NCBI GenBank assembly: GCA_018697195.1
Contig: CM031858.1
Span: forward strand, 84,007,034-84,071,033
Reading direction: 5' to 3'
DNA: 64,000 bases
Source of the DNA: Certhia americana
Taxonomy: Eukaryota; Chordata; Aves; Passeriformes; Certhiidae
The number at the start of each line of letters is the position of its first letter. The stretch's first letter is position 1. The position numbers and the translations under genes are program-made. The notes under the pieces are model-generated. The model did no database searches, had not been told where the DNA came from, and worked only from the letters and a program-made list of their open reading frames with translations. Below are positions 1-12,766 of this stretch, one piece after another.

Positions 1-94
1 GAACTGCCACAAGCAAAGCAGAACCATGACAAGTCATTAAACCCAGGGCACACCCACTTCTTGAAAACTGTGGGCTGTTATGACATTGAAAGGG

Positions 95-250
95 TAAGAC
101 AGAATTAGAAAGAGTACAGAGAAGAGGAATTCCTAAAGCAGAAACTAACAGTCCTGGATCATTTGGCACAGAAAAGAGACAGCTGAAGGAAAAGAAGACA
201 GACATCAAGTCAGTTATAGAGGACATGGAGAAAGTACCCAGAGAATAAGA
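95..250 (+). mobile_element. Old CR1-superfamily LINE fragment, end of reverse-transcriptase region
   Basis: A degraded stretch reads as a CR1 ORF2 C-terminal remnant on the plus strand. 'ELERVQRRG' near 101-130 matches the family's 'LEKVQRRA' block, 'EKRQLKE' near 165-190 matches 'EKRRLRGD', and 'EDMEKV' follows at about 220-240. Spacing and order agree with the family as I recall it. There is no open frame of functional length, so it is a dead retroposon fragment. The edges are approximate, and the age looks high (ancient amniote CR1/L3-like) from the degree of decay. Confidence 0.5.
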
Positions 251-339
251 ATTTCCTCTCAAAAGAAAAATTCAGAAAGAGTGTCATGTTTCCTATTGAT
301 TTCAGATTTTCTCGTGGGGTGACTGGATTTATGAATGTA

Positions 340-363
340 TAATAATAATAATAATAATAATAA
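340..363. repeat. (TAA)8 microsatellite
   Basis: Eight perfect TAA trinucleotide units lie in AT-rich sequence. It is a simple repeat that is likely length-polymorphic, with no sign of function. Confidence 0.95.
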
Positions 364-3300
364 TTTAGGCAAACACTGGAGAAAGCTCATAAGGAATAGA
401 CAATGATAGTAACAGAAATGCACACTCCAGATAACTGCAGAACAGCTCATGAAGCAGAAGGGTCTGAAATCAGAGAAAAGCTCCTTCCAAGCTTGCAGGC
501 TACCTAAGTAACTGCAGTTTGAATCAACATTTTTATTTTTCTATTAATATTCCTCGCTGAGAATTGTGGGCGCTAGACATTAACCTAATGGGGATGGTGA
601 TGAAGAAGAGCTTGAGGAACAGCCACATCACCATGGTGCCAAAGCATCACTTCAGCACTGCCACACTGCATCTTCCAGAAAACACTGCACCAATCTAACA
701 GATTTGCACCTTTAACAATTTGGCACAGACCTAAAAATTACAGTTGCTAGGCATCCTCCATGTAACATTTACTTTTAACAGCAAGTCCTGCAGGCTGCTG
801 CAGTATGCAGAAGGTAAAATACATGTAGCCCACAAGTTGTCAAGCACATGCCGACATGCTGGCTCTCCACAACACACAACGTGATCCACTTCGCCAAAGC
901 ACCTCTCCCACTATTTCCCTGTGAGTTTACTACCTCCATGATGCAATACATTTTGGCACTGAATACAAAAGGTGCTGTTTTCATAATGGGCATCTAGGAA
1001 GACCTTCTTTCCATTTCAGGCCAGGACAAGAGCAAACTGAAATCTAAGGTTCTAAACAACATGATTTCTGCATGATTAAGGAAACCCGATTAAGTCCTCC
1101 CAAAATCACAACTTAAGGTCAACGCCATACTGAAAGCTGCTAAGAGACCATAGCTGAACAAAGCCTTGAACATCTCTTACCAGCTTTTTATTTTGAAAAA
1201 AAATGTAGAGCTACTTTCAAAACAACATGAGAGTCACAACAACAGAAAGATTTTGGCTTTTTTCGCATTCTGAAAATAGCATGCTAGAAAGACGTCTACA
1301 AAAATAGAAATTTTAGGTGCATTTCGCTTTCATCTCAAGGATCAGATCAAGTCTATCCAACGCAGCATTTGCGTAAGGCACCGTAAAGCATTCCCTCATC
1401 CACAACCCCACACTGCTTGGTGGCAGAAAATTGTGATCAGATGCAGCCAATCACTTGAAAGCACTCCAAGACCAGAGAATTTGGATGCTGGAGCATGCTT
1501 GTCCCTTCCCCATCACCCCACACACACTGCTCACTGAGAAATTCCTCTAACTTGTTTCACTGAAATCCAAGTGATCTAATAGAAGGTGGTAGCCAGCAGC
1601 ATCACCAAAAATAAAACCATCAGAGAGAAACTAGTGAAGTGTAAAGTAATGCTTTGTTTCAGGAGGTTAAATGTGCAAGTTATTTTCACTGTACTTCTTG
1701 ACACAGAAAATCAACAGCAGCAGCAACAGATTTCAGGAACCATACTCCCTTCTCCTCCATTCCCAGGAGGCAAACCAAACCAAGGGAAAAGAAACTGTCT
1801 TCAAACAGCCCCTCTGCTCCTTGACTGCCCAAATTCACCCTTGCTACCCTGTGTAGCAGAGTGAAGCTCAATCAGTGTGTCAGGGAGAGCATCACTCCTC
1901 ACCTCCCACTCCCCGCCTTCTAGGAATTTCCCAAGCCAACACTGGAGGATTAGGAACTGTAATGCTATTAAACACTGCAATATCAAAATGTGAACTAAAG
2001 CACATAAGGCCTGCCTTAAGAAGAGGGGTATTTTGGGGTGCGTTTTTTTGGTTTGATTATTTTTTAACCTCTGGAAAAGAATCTAAGGAAAACAGTGAGG
2101 AAGCAGTATCAAAACTGGCAGCTCCACAAGCAAAACAGTCGAGTTTACATGCGCACTGCAGCCTGCCTGCTACTTCAGATTACTTACTGCAGAGCAACAA
2201 GTCATTCTCTCCCTAATTGGGTCCCAGTCTAAAATAGTCCTGTTATTTTTAGTACAGTACTTAAGTATCTGAACTGTGCCCTGTACTGCCAAAGCTGGCG
2301 TGCATCCCTGGCCATACCAGAAATTCTGATATTAAACAAGAACACACATGCCACATACCCAGGCTGACGTTTGTTCTTCTGCCTTGTCTTTAGTGGGCGA
2401 CTTTAAAGACTTTAAACATTAACAGCCAGCCAAAAATGGCACAGGCTTATATGCTAATTCTGCACTTAAAGCCTCTCTCCCAGCTACTGTGCAACCAGAG
2501 AATCAACCCAGCAAGGAAAGACTGAGGGTTGCAATACCACTGATCGGTTCGAGACAGTCAGTTTGTTTTCAGGGCACAGACAGAAGAAAAGAATGGGATT
2601 ATTTTATCTCCATTTTGCTTGGTTTGCAATCACACAAGTTCTGGGGCACTGGAGGACAGGATAAACCCAAAACACACTCTAACTCATCCCTCTTCTGTCC
2701 CCTTCCACACTGCACATCCACTATGGATAAAATTTAAACTAGTCAAGAAACAAAAGGCCTGTGTTAAATATGTTTACACACACCACAGAAGGAGGATTAT
2801 GTAAGCTCTGTCTCACAAACAATATGCTTCTTCTGCAGAAGAGATGATCAAAGCAAGACTTGTGCATGTTTCCAAGTCATTCTTCCCACCTTCCATCACA
2901 GGGGTGACAACCGTCCTGCAGCATGCTAATTCTGGAGTGCAGGGAGCAGAACAAAATCCAAAATATCCATATGCTGCTCCAACAAAGCCTTACCTGTCAC
3001 TGTGAGCTGACTGTCCTTCACTTTGTGCTTCCACTGTAATCTCGTTTTTGTTAGACCAGGAAGAACAAGTTCCCAGGAGGAATTTACTCTGTCCTTTTAC
3101 CAAGTACTTTGCAGCAAGGAAGTCAACTCTATGAAAGAGCTTTAAAGACAAAATCCTAACCTGAAAGACGGCTGCCAGCCAACAAAAATTTGTTAGTCTC
3201 TATTACCACTAGACCATCTGTTCTTGAAACTGTACGTTCCTTTTCAGAAGGGTTCTTACTTTGTGAATAGCGTTAGCATTGTTCACTCTCTCCACTCTGT

Positions 3301-4700
3301 CAACATCCCCTTATCCAACATGCTTCAGATCTGGTGGTGACATGAGACTAAGCCTCTAGTTTATCATATCATTATCTAGTCATTTTGGGTTCATCAGTAT
3401 ATTTCAGTACTTTCTATTTTCAATTATTCTAACCTCAGACAGTAGCAGAAGCAACATATGTAAAAGCTTTCATGGCTTCTAAATTATGGCTGAGCTGATC
3501 AGGGGCACCAAATAAATGTTGTTCTCAAACCCAAGTCCAACAAAAAAGCCGAGTCAAAAACGCAGACCTTTGGTGTTTGTCCTTTAACAATTTCAGAATA
3601 TTGATTCTGAATGAAAGAACTTGCCTTGTATTTGAAGAGAGCCTTCTGCCACTGAGTGTTCGTTCTCTCTCATCTTCAGATTTTAGTTAATCCTCCAACA
3701 CAAGATATTTAAGCTTTGCTGTTACCCATACATGACAAAAAGCAAGCAACAATTTGTCAGTCTGTCTTGCTAGGTAAAGAGGTCAAGCAAAGGCCATCCA
3801 TCTGCACTCCACTAAAAGAGCAATAGCCTGCAGACAATTATTGCAAGACCCAAATAAGTGAAAGTGAAACAAGAGACATCAAAAACTCATTCTGTAACTC
3901 CTCAGCAATAAAATAATGATTAAGGGAAAGGTCAGTCAACTCATCACTTTCTCAAAAAAGCTACAGGTTACAAGACAAAAACAAACTAAAACCAAAACAA
4001 ACAAACAAGAAAGAAAACAAAAAAAAACCAACAACAAAAAACCCACAAACAAATCCAAACTACTACTAGCGATGATAGGAGAGAGGAGATGAGATGAAAA
4101 AAAAAAAATCAACTTTCTCTCAAATGAGCTTGAGTTTTCATGAAACTCAGTAATGAATTGAACAGTTTGGATTTTTGGGTTTTTTTTAAAACCTTCAAAT
4201 CATTAGCTGTTATTTTTGTAAGTCCATAGTGGATTGATAAGGTAGCAGAGGCTGGAGATTGGTAAACAGTGATTTCCTACAGAAGTGGGAGGGGAAAAGA
4301 GTGGAAAGACAAACATTAAGAATGATACTTGTTGCTTAATTTGCACATTTGCCATTAAATCCATCTGCTAGCAGCAAGAAGAATATAAAAGACTGAACTC
4401 AACAAAAAATGGCTGTTCATATATAAGCCAAGTTAAACCAACTCAACATCCTACTATGTCAGAATAATATATTTTAGGAACAGAGAAGCAGAAGCAGTAG
4501 ACATAGAATGTGAATCCTGACATTAGCAAAACCACATCAAGTGATTCAAATTCCATTCTTACAAAAAGATAAGAAAATTTTGTCATGCTGTTATCAATGC
4601 AGTCATCTTATGGCATATTTGAAAGTGACTGAGCAACTGCACTGACTTATTTGCTTGGAATGTCAAAAAAAATTGAAATACTCACAATAATAGCCTGACA
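364..4700. other. Gene-free AT-rich stretch (intron or intergenic)
   Basis: No recognisable exon, RNA gene or intact transposon was found. The longest open frames are about 60-113 codons, occur on both strands and show no domain I recognise (for example 1875-2216 on the plus strand). A low-complexity A-rich block near 3971-4059 is listed separately. Confidence 0.6.
3971..4059. repeat. A-rich low-complexity tract (CAAA/AAAC-type)
   Basis: About 90 bases are almost entirely A and C, with repeated 'acaaac' and 'aaac' words. This could be an expanded poly-A tail of an old retroposon, but no body is recognisable upstream, so it is called only as low-complexity DNA. Confidence 0.8.
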
Positions 4701-4709
4701 TACTGAATA

Positions 4710-5275
4710 ACCTCTGCAGAGATCTGCCCTGGTCCCACTCTATTCTAACACTAATGATCTAGATAATGAAGGAGAAAATGACGCTTATTAAACTTGAGGA
4801 AGCTGCTAACTTAAAGCTGTCAGCTTGCTGGAAGACTTAATTCAAAGCAAGTTTTAGAAACTGGAAAATTCTTTGTTGAGAAAGAGGCAAATACCATAGA
4901 GGAATGTATAGAGGAACATATGTGAGAATCATGAAGCAACAGTTCTGCTCTACTTGTGGCTGATAAAGCTTCCAGCACGAAGCTGTACCCAATCTTCAGC
5001 AAATTTCAGAAAAGATCAACTGGAAAGAATCCAAGCAAAAGCAATAGAAACATAACAGAATTAGAAAAACATGACATCTGGGAGGAAAAAAGAAAAAACA
5101 GAATTAACTGGAACTCAGCCAAAAGAAGCAAAAGTAGGGGTCATGATGAAATCTTTCAAATCTATGAAAGCCTGCTGCAAAGAAAGAGGGAATAATATCT
5201 TCTCCATGCCCATGACTTTCAGAAGAAACAGAAAGGTTTAAAAAGCAAAGATTTAGGAAAACATTACTGTACGGG
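4710..5275 (+). mobile_element. CR1-superfamily LINE fragment, 3' half of ORF2, degraded
   Basis: Several CR1 landmarks appear in the correct order. A 'tctattctaacactaatgat' block at 4739-4758 corresponds to the family's 'LFNIFINDL' region. A 'KLYPIF' stretch lies near 4980. An 'ELEK' block near 5060 corresponds to 'LEKVQRRA'. A segment near 5138-5215 corresponds to 'RGDMITVFKYMKGCCKEEGNNLFSMPM' and here reads 'RGHDEIFQIYE', then a gly/cys-poor degraded part, then 'NNIFSMPM' in a shifted frame. Multiple frameshifts and stops mean no function remains. Boundaries are approximate. Confidence 0.7.
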
Positions 5276-5604
5276 GTGGAGTGAGGGCATAGGGAAAAAA
5301 TAAAAGAGAAGCACCAAGTAAAAACTGCTAAAGGGGAAAAAAAACAGTGACTCAATGCCCAAGACTGTGAGCAATAAGCAGTTTCCCCCAACCACTGCCA
5401 CCAAGCAGCCATCAGAAACACAGCTACACTCCAGCTTTTTGTTGACTGGTTTTACCTGTGTCAAGTCTCCTCTCCAGATCTAGCACTGCACTACAAGAAA
5501 AATAAGCTCAAGAGATGCATTGTCTCCTCTCTTTCTTCAGTACCCAAAATGAGAATACCAACAAGCTGCATGCCAACTGTAACCTTCAGGGCTGAAATGT
5601 CCTC

Positions 5605-5629
5605 AAAAAAAAAAAAAAAAAAAAAAAAA
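5605..5629. repeat. A25 homopolymer
   Basis: Twenty-five consecutive A residues are followed by five C residues. It could be a retroposon tail or an expanded mononucleotide repeat. The length is unreliable in any assembly. Confidence 0.9.
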
Positions 5630-8600
5630 CCCCCAAGTAACTCAAAAACTGAGGTGTTAAAACACCTTTTTTAGTATAACACAGACACTTCCCTCTGTTG
5701 ATACATGGATCCAGCTATATCCTAACACCACAAACAACCTGGGCATGAAACAAGTCAGTTGAGAGGCACCTTAATGACCAGAGAGCATCTGGAAGAGGAA
5801 ATCTGGGAGCAGCGGGAAGTACATAGTTCCAGCTGGTCTAGTGAAGAGATGACAACACAGAGATACGTGGCCCATACCCTCAGCCCTATTAATTTTGCTC
5901 TTCAGTCTCATTCTGGAGGACAAATAGCAAAAACACCACTTAGTCTGTAATGTCATGAGTATTTTTTAATGCTTATCCTCAATCGACAAGCTGTAGATCA
6001 AAATCCCATGGTTCCAACTGCCTGCCAGGTTTTGAAGGATAGAAGGAATAGAGATATTTTTCTTGCAGAAGAGGGAGGAAGTTAACCAGCACAACTAACT
6101 GGAGTCAGTACTGCAAGGTGCAATCCTATCATTCTGAAGCTTGGGACTAATACTTACTCAGTAGCAAGCATCCCTGGAAGCTGGGGTGGGGGGCAGGGGT
6201 AACCAACAAAACCTCAATCCCTCCAATTTTTTTTTAGCTCATGGCCTGTGTGCACTAGAGTATTCCAAACTGCATTTGCATTTGTTCTCACTATGCAAAA
6301 CCTCTGGGAATATCTACAGGAAATGAACTCTGATTAGACATAACTTCAAGCACTATCATCTTATTCAGCCAATTTTCTCTCTCCAGCCCCCCTCCCCACA
6401 CACCAGGTTGACCTACAACATTTGCATCAACAGAAGTAGCCTGGGATAGGTATTTCACAAATCTCCCAAATCCAGGGTACAAGACTTATTTCAGCCTTTA
6501 ACCATGCAACTGGAAGATATTTGTGCGTGCCACAGAGGCTTAAGGGAGGCTTTGAAATTGCATTTGCTTTATATTGTGCATGTCAAAAAGACAGTCATTT
6601 GTCATCTTTTCTTGAGTATCCCTGAGTAAGAAGCTGATGCAGAGATAAATATTCATAAGGCTAGCTCATGCAGTTTTCCTCAAATCTGGCAAGATCCAAC
6701 TCCCTCTTGTTTTAAGAAGTAGGAATTATATGTAAATATCACAGCAAAGGAGGGAGATGTAGATGTTAAGATGTAGGAGTTAAGATCAGGTTTCTGTGTG
6801 TGGGAGGGACCCACTGTGGATTTACAGGATTAGTGGCAGTGCCCATCCCTCTCTATCAGGAATGACCCTCTCTGCTCTCCACTTTGCATATTTACAACTG
6901 CAGATACTGAGATGTTGGAGCGTGAGCCTGCAGCCCATAAAGGCAAAGCACTAGTCACTCCTAATAGTAACAGGGCTGGAAAACAGAAGAAGGAAAAATA
7001 AGATGGTTTCAAAAAATCAAATCAATATGTGCAGACACTTGAAGTCAAGAAAGGTTGCTATACATTGCCATTTCATGGAGTTCAGCTGTGCCACTGTTTG
7101 CATTCAGCAGACTCATTTTTGCTCAGGTGCCTCACCATGTGGTTATTCCTGGAATCCCTAACCATGCAAATGGCCACCAGGCCACAAGACATGGCACATA
7201 AACACCCACTCCAAAGTAACACCTGTGCTTTAGACCAAAGCCAGCCCAAGTTTTAGACACAACTTAGCTACCTGCATCCACAAGCAGGATGTTTACTACG
7301 CACTGGTATAAATACTCCTTCTCCCCCCATTTTTTTCCTAACACTTCCTCCACCTTTGGAGAAGCCATCATCTCTGAGAGAATTTAACTTCCATGAGCTG
7401 GCATGTGGGAGCAAACACAGAGTGAAAAATCCATCACACAGGCAAAACACATCCACCAAAAACTACAGGCTTTTCTCATACAGATGCCTCACAGCAGCAC
7501 AAAGAAAGTGTTAGATTACTCCAAAGAGAATGGTATCAGTAATCATTTTCAGAGCCTTGATTTAGCCATGCTGTCAGTTAAGACATTCCCCATCCATCAC
7601 ACCATCTTCACCAGAGAAGGATGGGGGGTGCAGCCTACTTTGCTTTTTCTCTACATCACACTAGAAAGACACACATGACTATGGAAGTCAACTTGATTCC
7701 TTCTCACCTCACACTGCTGAAAACTGGGTGCACTACAAGGAGGGAAAAGAACTCCAAAAGATCAAGGGGATGAAAAAGTTGAGGTGTATGAATTTCCCTT
7801 CTTTGGCCTTCTCTCCTAGTTCTCAGCATGGCTCCTTTAAATCAGCTTTTCCTCCCCCCTCCCAATGCTGCAAAACACATATACAAGCAGAGGTCATGTA
7901 GAAACTGCTAATCGAATGCTTAAGACCAGACTGAATTAGTTTCTAATATTTCTTTTTCAGTATGTATCACAATAAAAAAAAAATCCAACCATTTTTAGTT
8001 GGCCTTCATTTCTAATCTTAGATGAATTTTAGATCTTTAGTCTATATTCAGTTTTTCCTCCCTAATAATGGGATGGCTCAATTCTTTCTTACAGGATGCT
8101 AAAGAGCAGGAGATTTTGAGGTGTTTCCCAGTGGAAGATGACATGAAAATTTTAGGTCAGTTTTAGGACACAGATACTTCAAATTGCTCTGCTTTGTTTT
8201 ATACAAATCCCATTACTTCTTCATTGACCAGGCAAATCTTCAGGAAGATTACTGCCATGCTACAAAATCACCACCACTGACAAAATAAAATACTTGCAAT
8301 CCAGGGTGCACTAAAAGCAACAAGGCTGTAAATAGAATCTTCTTATAAAAGTGGCAGAAAGTAATTAAAATTCATTTAAGCTACCTAGAATATTTGGTTT
8401 ATTTTAAACTGCTAATGGATTTCAGAGACAGCATCTCAGGTAAAAATCACTTTTAATAAAATGTTTCAGTCGCTTGGTTTTCTATAGACCTCATTTGAGA
8501 GGGCTAAAGTGTCAGATATCCCGAGTTACCACATTACAGCTTTTAAAAGGATCCCAGAACACTCAAGGAAGACTTAACCTGAAGCTCCCTCCTCCAAGCC

Positions 8601-9200
8601 TCTCAGCTCCATGCACAGCCACAGCCCTACAAAGCTCCCACACTACCACTAAGCCCAGCAGCCCCCCAGCCCATTCAGAACTTCAACACAAACCAGCCCT
8701 GCATACTCCACATTACTGACAGGCTTCATCCTAAGATCCCAGGGATTCCAAAGAAGTATTGGATGCAACGTTCATTGAACTGCAGAGGAGATATATCTCT
8801 CTCAGACACCATAAAAGGGCTGTATAATATAGCAATGTGTCTAGTGTACATATATATTCCACTTTGGAAACCTCTAGGTTTTCAAGATGGCAAGTCAGGA
8901 TTTAAAGAGCTCCTCACACAAAGCACACACTTCCTTGCTTGGTTTCACAGAGTTACAACTGCAGAATTAGAGAACATTGGCAGAAGAGGTGACTAAAATC
9001 AGGTACTGGATGAAAGCATCTCTACCTACCCAATGCAACAATTTATGGCTGTAACATAGGTTTAGGCAAAAATTCACTCTGACCACACCACTTGGTCTGT
9101 AGTCAAACATTGACTTGGGACAAGCCACAGCTGCACACAGGAAGAAAGCTTCAGTCCCCACACACTTTAAAAAAAAAAAAAGAATTTTTAATGTACTCGT

Positions 9201-9236
9201 CCCATGAATGCTTTTCCTCCCATGAATGCTTTTCCA
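9201..9236. repeat. 18-bp tandem duplication, two copies
   Basis: The unit 'cccatgaatgcttttcct' at 9201-9218 is repeated at 9219-9236 with one mismatch in the last base. This is a simple local duplication, probably replication slippage, in non-coding DNA. Confidence 0.95.
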
Positions 9237-11221
9237 TCTGGATGAATCTTCTCTGAACCACTGCCGAAGTCAGTACAGATATGACATGGCTGAAGGCAAG
9301 CATACAAGTTGGCCAGTTATCCCAAGAAGAGGAAGAAACTTGCTATTTTTACACAACCACATTAGTGTGCCTATGAAACTACTGCTCATGCATTACTTCC
9401 TTCACCTCAACAGTCCCAAAACCTAACACAGTTATGCAAAGCAACTGAAGCATCAAGGGCAGCATTTGTTACAAAACCTGAACTTCAGTCAGCAGCTGAC
9501 ATAGGGTGTATGGGGAGAATATTTAATACACATTTTGACACTCTCCAAATGACCTTGCAAATGACAGAAACTGTTTCTAGATGGAGGAAAGCCCCTGTAA
9601 CAAAGGTTGAGAAAAGAGCTCTTCCTATATCCATCCAAGAGTCCAAATACAATGGAACTGGTACCCAGCTAGAAGGATTGAGCTAGTCAAAACTCAATCA
9701 TTTTTGTGCTAAAATTATGGAAGAAACGAATCAGAAATGTTTCTGAAGAGAAACCTCAGTTACTGCTGTGCAATCCTGAACCCAAGAATGTGAACTCCAA
9801 GTCTTCCCAAACTCTGGTAAAATGAAGAAAATCCATGACATGTCACCTTGCTCCTAAAATCATTACACATTTACCATGGAAAAGAATAATAACTGGAATT
9901 ACTGAAGAACTTACTTTGGTTTTCAGACTGCATGGCTGTTGGTTGGTTGCCATTTTTTTCAGGCCAAAGCAGACTAGCTTTAGCATGGCTAAGAAACTGC
10001 AGCTCTAAGGCAGCCCCTCAGGAGTCACAGGAGTTCATGGGCAAGATCTGCCCCACAGCCACCAAGACCATTTCCTAGCAGACACCAGAGCAGTCACCTC
10101 AAATGCCTTTATTTGACTTTGGCTACAAACACCCTTCTTGATCAGAGCAGAACGACTGAACCAGCTTCACAGGCATTTCTGGGATTCTGAGACTGGGAAC
10201 AGATGAGACATTCCAGGAAAAAAAACATTTCAGCTGCTAACTGGTCTGAAACAAATATGTTTTACCACTATGTTTCAGAGCAAGTCAACCAAATCTCTGG
10301 TGTTTGAACAGCTATTATGCTTGCTGTTTTTCATAATATGCACAATGATGGATTTATTACCAGTTACTTCCTCAGTTGCTGTTTCATGATGATCATAATA
10401 AGATACAGCTACACATACCTTACATAATCTCCTGAAACTGTGAAGGTGCTATTTTTATCTTCTTTAAATGTACAAGAGCAATAGTAACATTTTTGTTACG
10501 GCTGAGTTGCTCAATAAAAAACCCCACCTAGCACTGAGGCACTTCATTTGAAGAAAACAACCCAGCACCACTGGTCCATTTTGTTAAAAAAAAGAAGTAA
10601 AATTAAAATGACATGAATAAAGACAACATCACTTCCAGGGCAGCAAAGAGATCAAACACAGGGTTAACCTCAACACATTGCAGAAAACTCCTTTCAACAG
10701 GTAAACCTTGCAAATACAGGCTGGCTCTAGAGACCCTCAACAAAGCCAGGTCTTGTCTTTCACTTACTTGCTTGTGTAGCTCCATAATATTTGTTGAAAT
10801 TCACAAATTAAAAAAAAAAATGTTGATGGGTTGCCAAGCTGGCCCAGCCGTTTGCTGCCACTGAAAAGAGATGGGATCTATTCTTCACTTTCTCATTTCT
10901 CTTCCTTTCCCTAGAAGAGCACCTCACCTTAGATGCTCCACCACATGCTTCCAAGAACTGATCCCATCCTTTAACCCAGATGAAAACGAATCTCAGAAAA
11001 AACAAGTACAAAGAATAGCTTTCCTACCCAGTTAGTCATCCAGGCACACATGAAGTGAACCACCAAGCTGGCCCAAGGTAAGACACCCAAACACTCCAAC
11101 AAAACATCATCAGCTTTAGATAGCAGTCAGCTCTTAGCATGGTCCACATCCTTTGAGAAATGAAGATGTGCCTCTATTCCAGGGGAAAAAAAATATTTAC
11201 CTTTTCAAATTGTAGAGCTTC

Positions 11222-11254
<33 letters not shown>
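11222..11254. repeat. Compound (CA)n / poly-A simple repeat
   Basis: Six or seven CA units run directly into a stretch of 20 A residues. It is a simple-sequence repeat prone to length error. Confidence 0.95.
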
Positions 11255-12235
11255 TTTAAATACTCAATGGAGGCAAAAGTGACCTACCACTATGACAGCT
11301 GCAAGTGTGCTGTCTTCCTGAAACTCTACCAAGCACTGTCAAATTGACCTGAAAGGCAACTTCACATCACCTACAGATATGTCATCTTAGCTCACAGGAA
11401 TTTTTAAATGAGACCCCTGGGGAATAAATCTTGCTAAGGGAGAGCTGGACTGTTAGACATGAAGGACCCAAGAAGTTCTCAGAGATGAATACAAGCAAAA
11501 CAAAGTCTGGCTGTTACAGCACAGGACTCTTTCACTGAATTTTTCAAAATCATCCATTTTCCAAACATGTGAGAACTTCTGCTCCTGGGAAGGAGAGCAG
11601 AGTCATTTCCAAGTAAATGAAGACAAATTACACATTTACCAAAATTAGCTAAGACTTAGACTAGCAGGACATCTTGCAATGCCATTCTCCTACTGAAGGC
11701 TATATCAATACTTTTTTTTTAAGGACACTGGTGAGGAAAATTACCCAACAAATCAACCAGGCATTTCAAATGTTACCACACACCTAAACTACAACAGCCT
11801 TTGCAATGCTCCTCTGACTTCCCATGTGTTAAAGAGTATAATCCACCTTTGCTAGCAAGGAACTCCACAGAGATTTTTCCTGACCTTTATTAGCATCAGC
11901 TCTAGAACAAAAAAATGCATGCTGAATGTGAAATAAGTCTGAGTACACATTAGAGATGTCAGCAATTCGAACAGCATTTGATTTCCACTCCTACAGCTCA
12001 TCTCACAGCCTTGCTCCTCAATTCTCTTGAAGCCTTTTGGAAAACAAACACAATGCCTCTTCGAAAACTTTTCAACTGCTAAATGTGATGACTATGTGTA
12101 ATGTCATAATAGCCTACCAGTAAAGTATATCAAAAGAATCAGTTCATGAAAATCACACATAGACTGTGACATTCCAGTCTATTCATTTCTAGAGCATCAT
12201 AAACGGCTATTTTGATTGCATTCCCCTCACAGAGC

Positions 12236-12766
12236 TGTCCTGGTTTCAGCTAGGGTATTTTCTTTCTAGAAGCTGGTTCAAAGCTGTGTTTAAGATTTAC
12301 AATGAGAGTAATGCTGTTAACATACAGATGTTATAGTGATTTTTGAGTAGTGCTCACACCAAGTCAACAGCTTTCCAGTCTGTCACCTCACCAGTGAGGA
12401 AGCTTGGGGTGAACAACAGGCTGAGAAGGGATAAAGCTGGGACAGCTGACCCCAGCTGGCCAAAGGACTATTCTGTACTATATGGCATCATGCTGAACAA
12501 AAACACTGGGGAGAGGCAGTGGCCTGCTGCTTGGAGACTGGGTAGGCATCAATCAGCAGGTGGTGAGCAAGTGCACTAATCATCAATTGCTTGTATACTC
12601 TTTTCCAATTGTTACTATTTTACCTTCCTTTACAGTTCTCCTACACTGCCTTTATCTCAAGGCAGGAGTTTTGCCCTTTCCAATTCTCTTCCCCATCCCA
12701 CTGATGTGGGGGGAAAGTGAATTAACAACTGTGTGGTGGTTTAGCTGCCTGACAGGTTAAACCACA
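12236..12766 (+). mobile_element. Solo LTR of an avian endogenous retrovirus family
   Basis: The segment starts 'tgtcctggtttcagct' and ends 'ggttaaaccaca', giving the TG...CA ends and the imperfect inverted terminal match expected of a retroviral LTR. Internal blocks agree with an LTR family that I recognise as widespread in bird genomes: 'gggacagctgaccccagctg' near 12438, 'ggccaaaggactattc' near 12458, a 'ctgggtaggcatc' block near 12538, and 'tcccatcccactgatgtggg' near 12691. No gag, pol or env sequence lies on either side, so it is a solo LTR left by recombination, not a provirus. The usual TATA-like segment after 'atggcatcatgct' is mutated here (12481-12505), so promoter activity is doubtful. 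The six bases outside each end do not match, so no target-site duplication is visible. The exact family name is not assigned. Confidence 0.85.

Larger units (their letters stand above)
5630..12235. other. Gene-free stretch (intron or intergenic)
   Basis: No exon, RNA gene or clear mobile element was recognised over 6.6 kb apart from the short repeats listed separately. Open frames stay below about 95 codons on both strands and have no recognisable domains. Confidence 0.6.

Noticed and set aside
12236..12766. Part of an intact provirus
   Set aside because: No internal viral coding sequence and no second LTR occur in the flanks, so only a solo LTR is supported.
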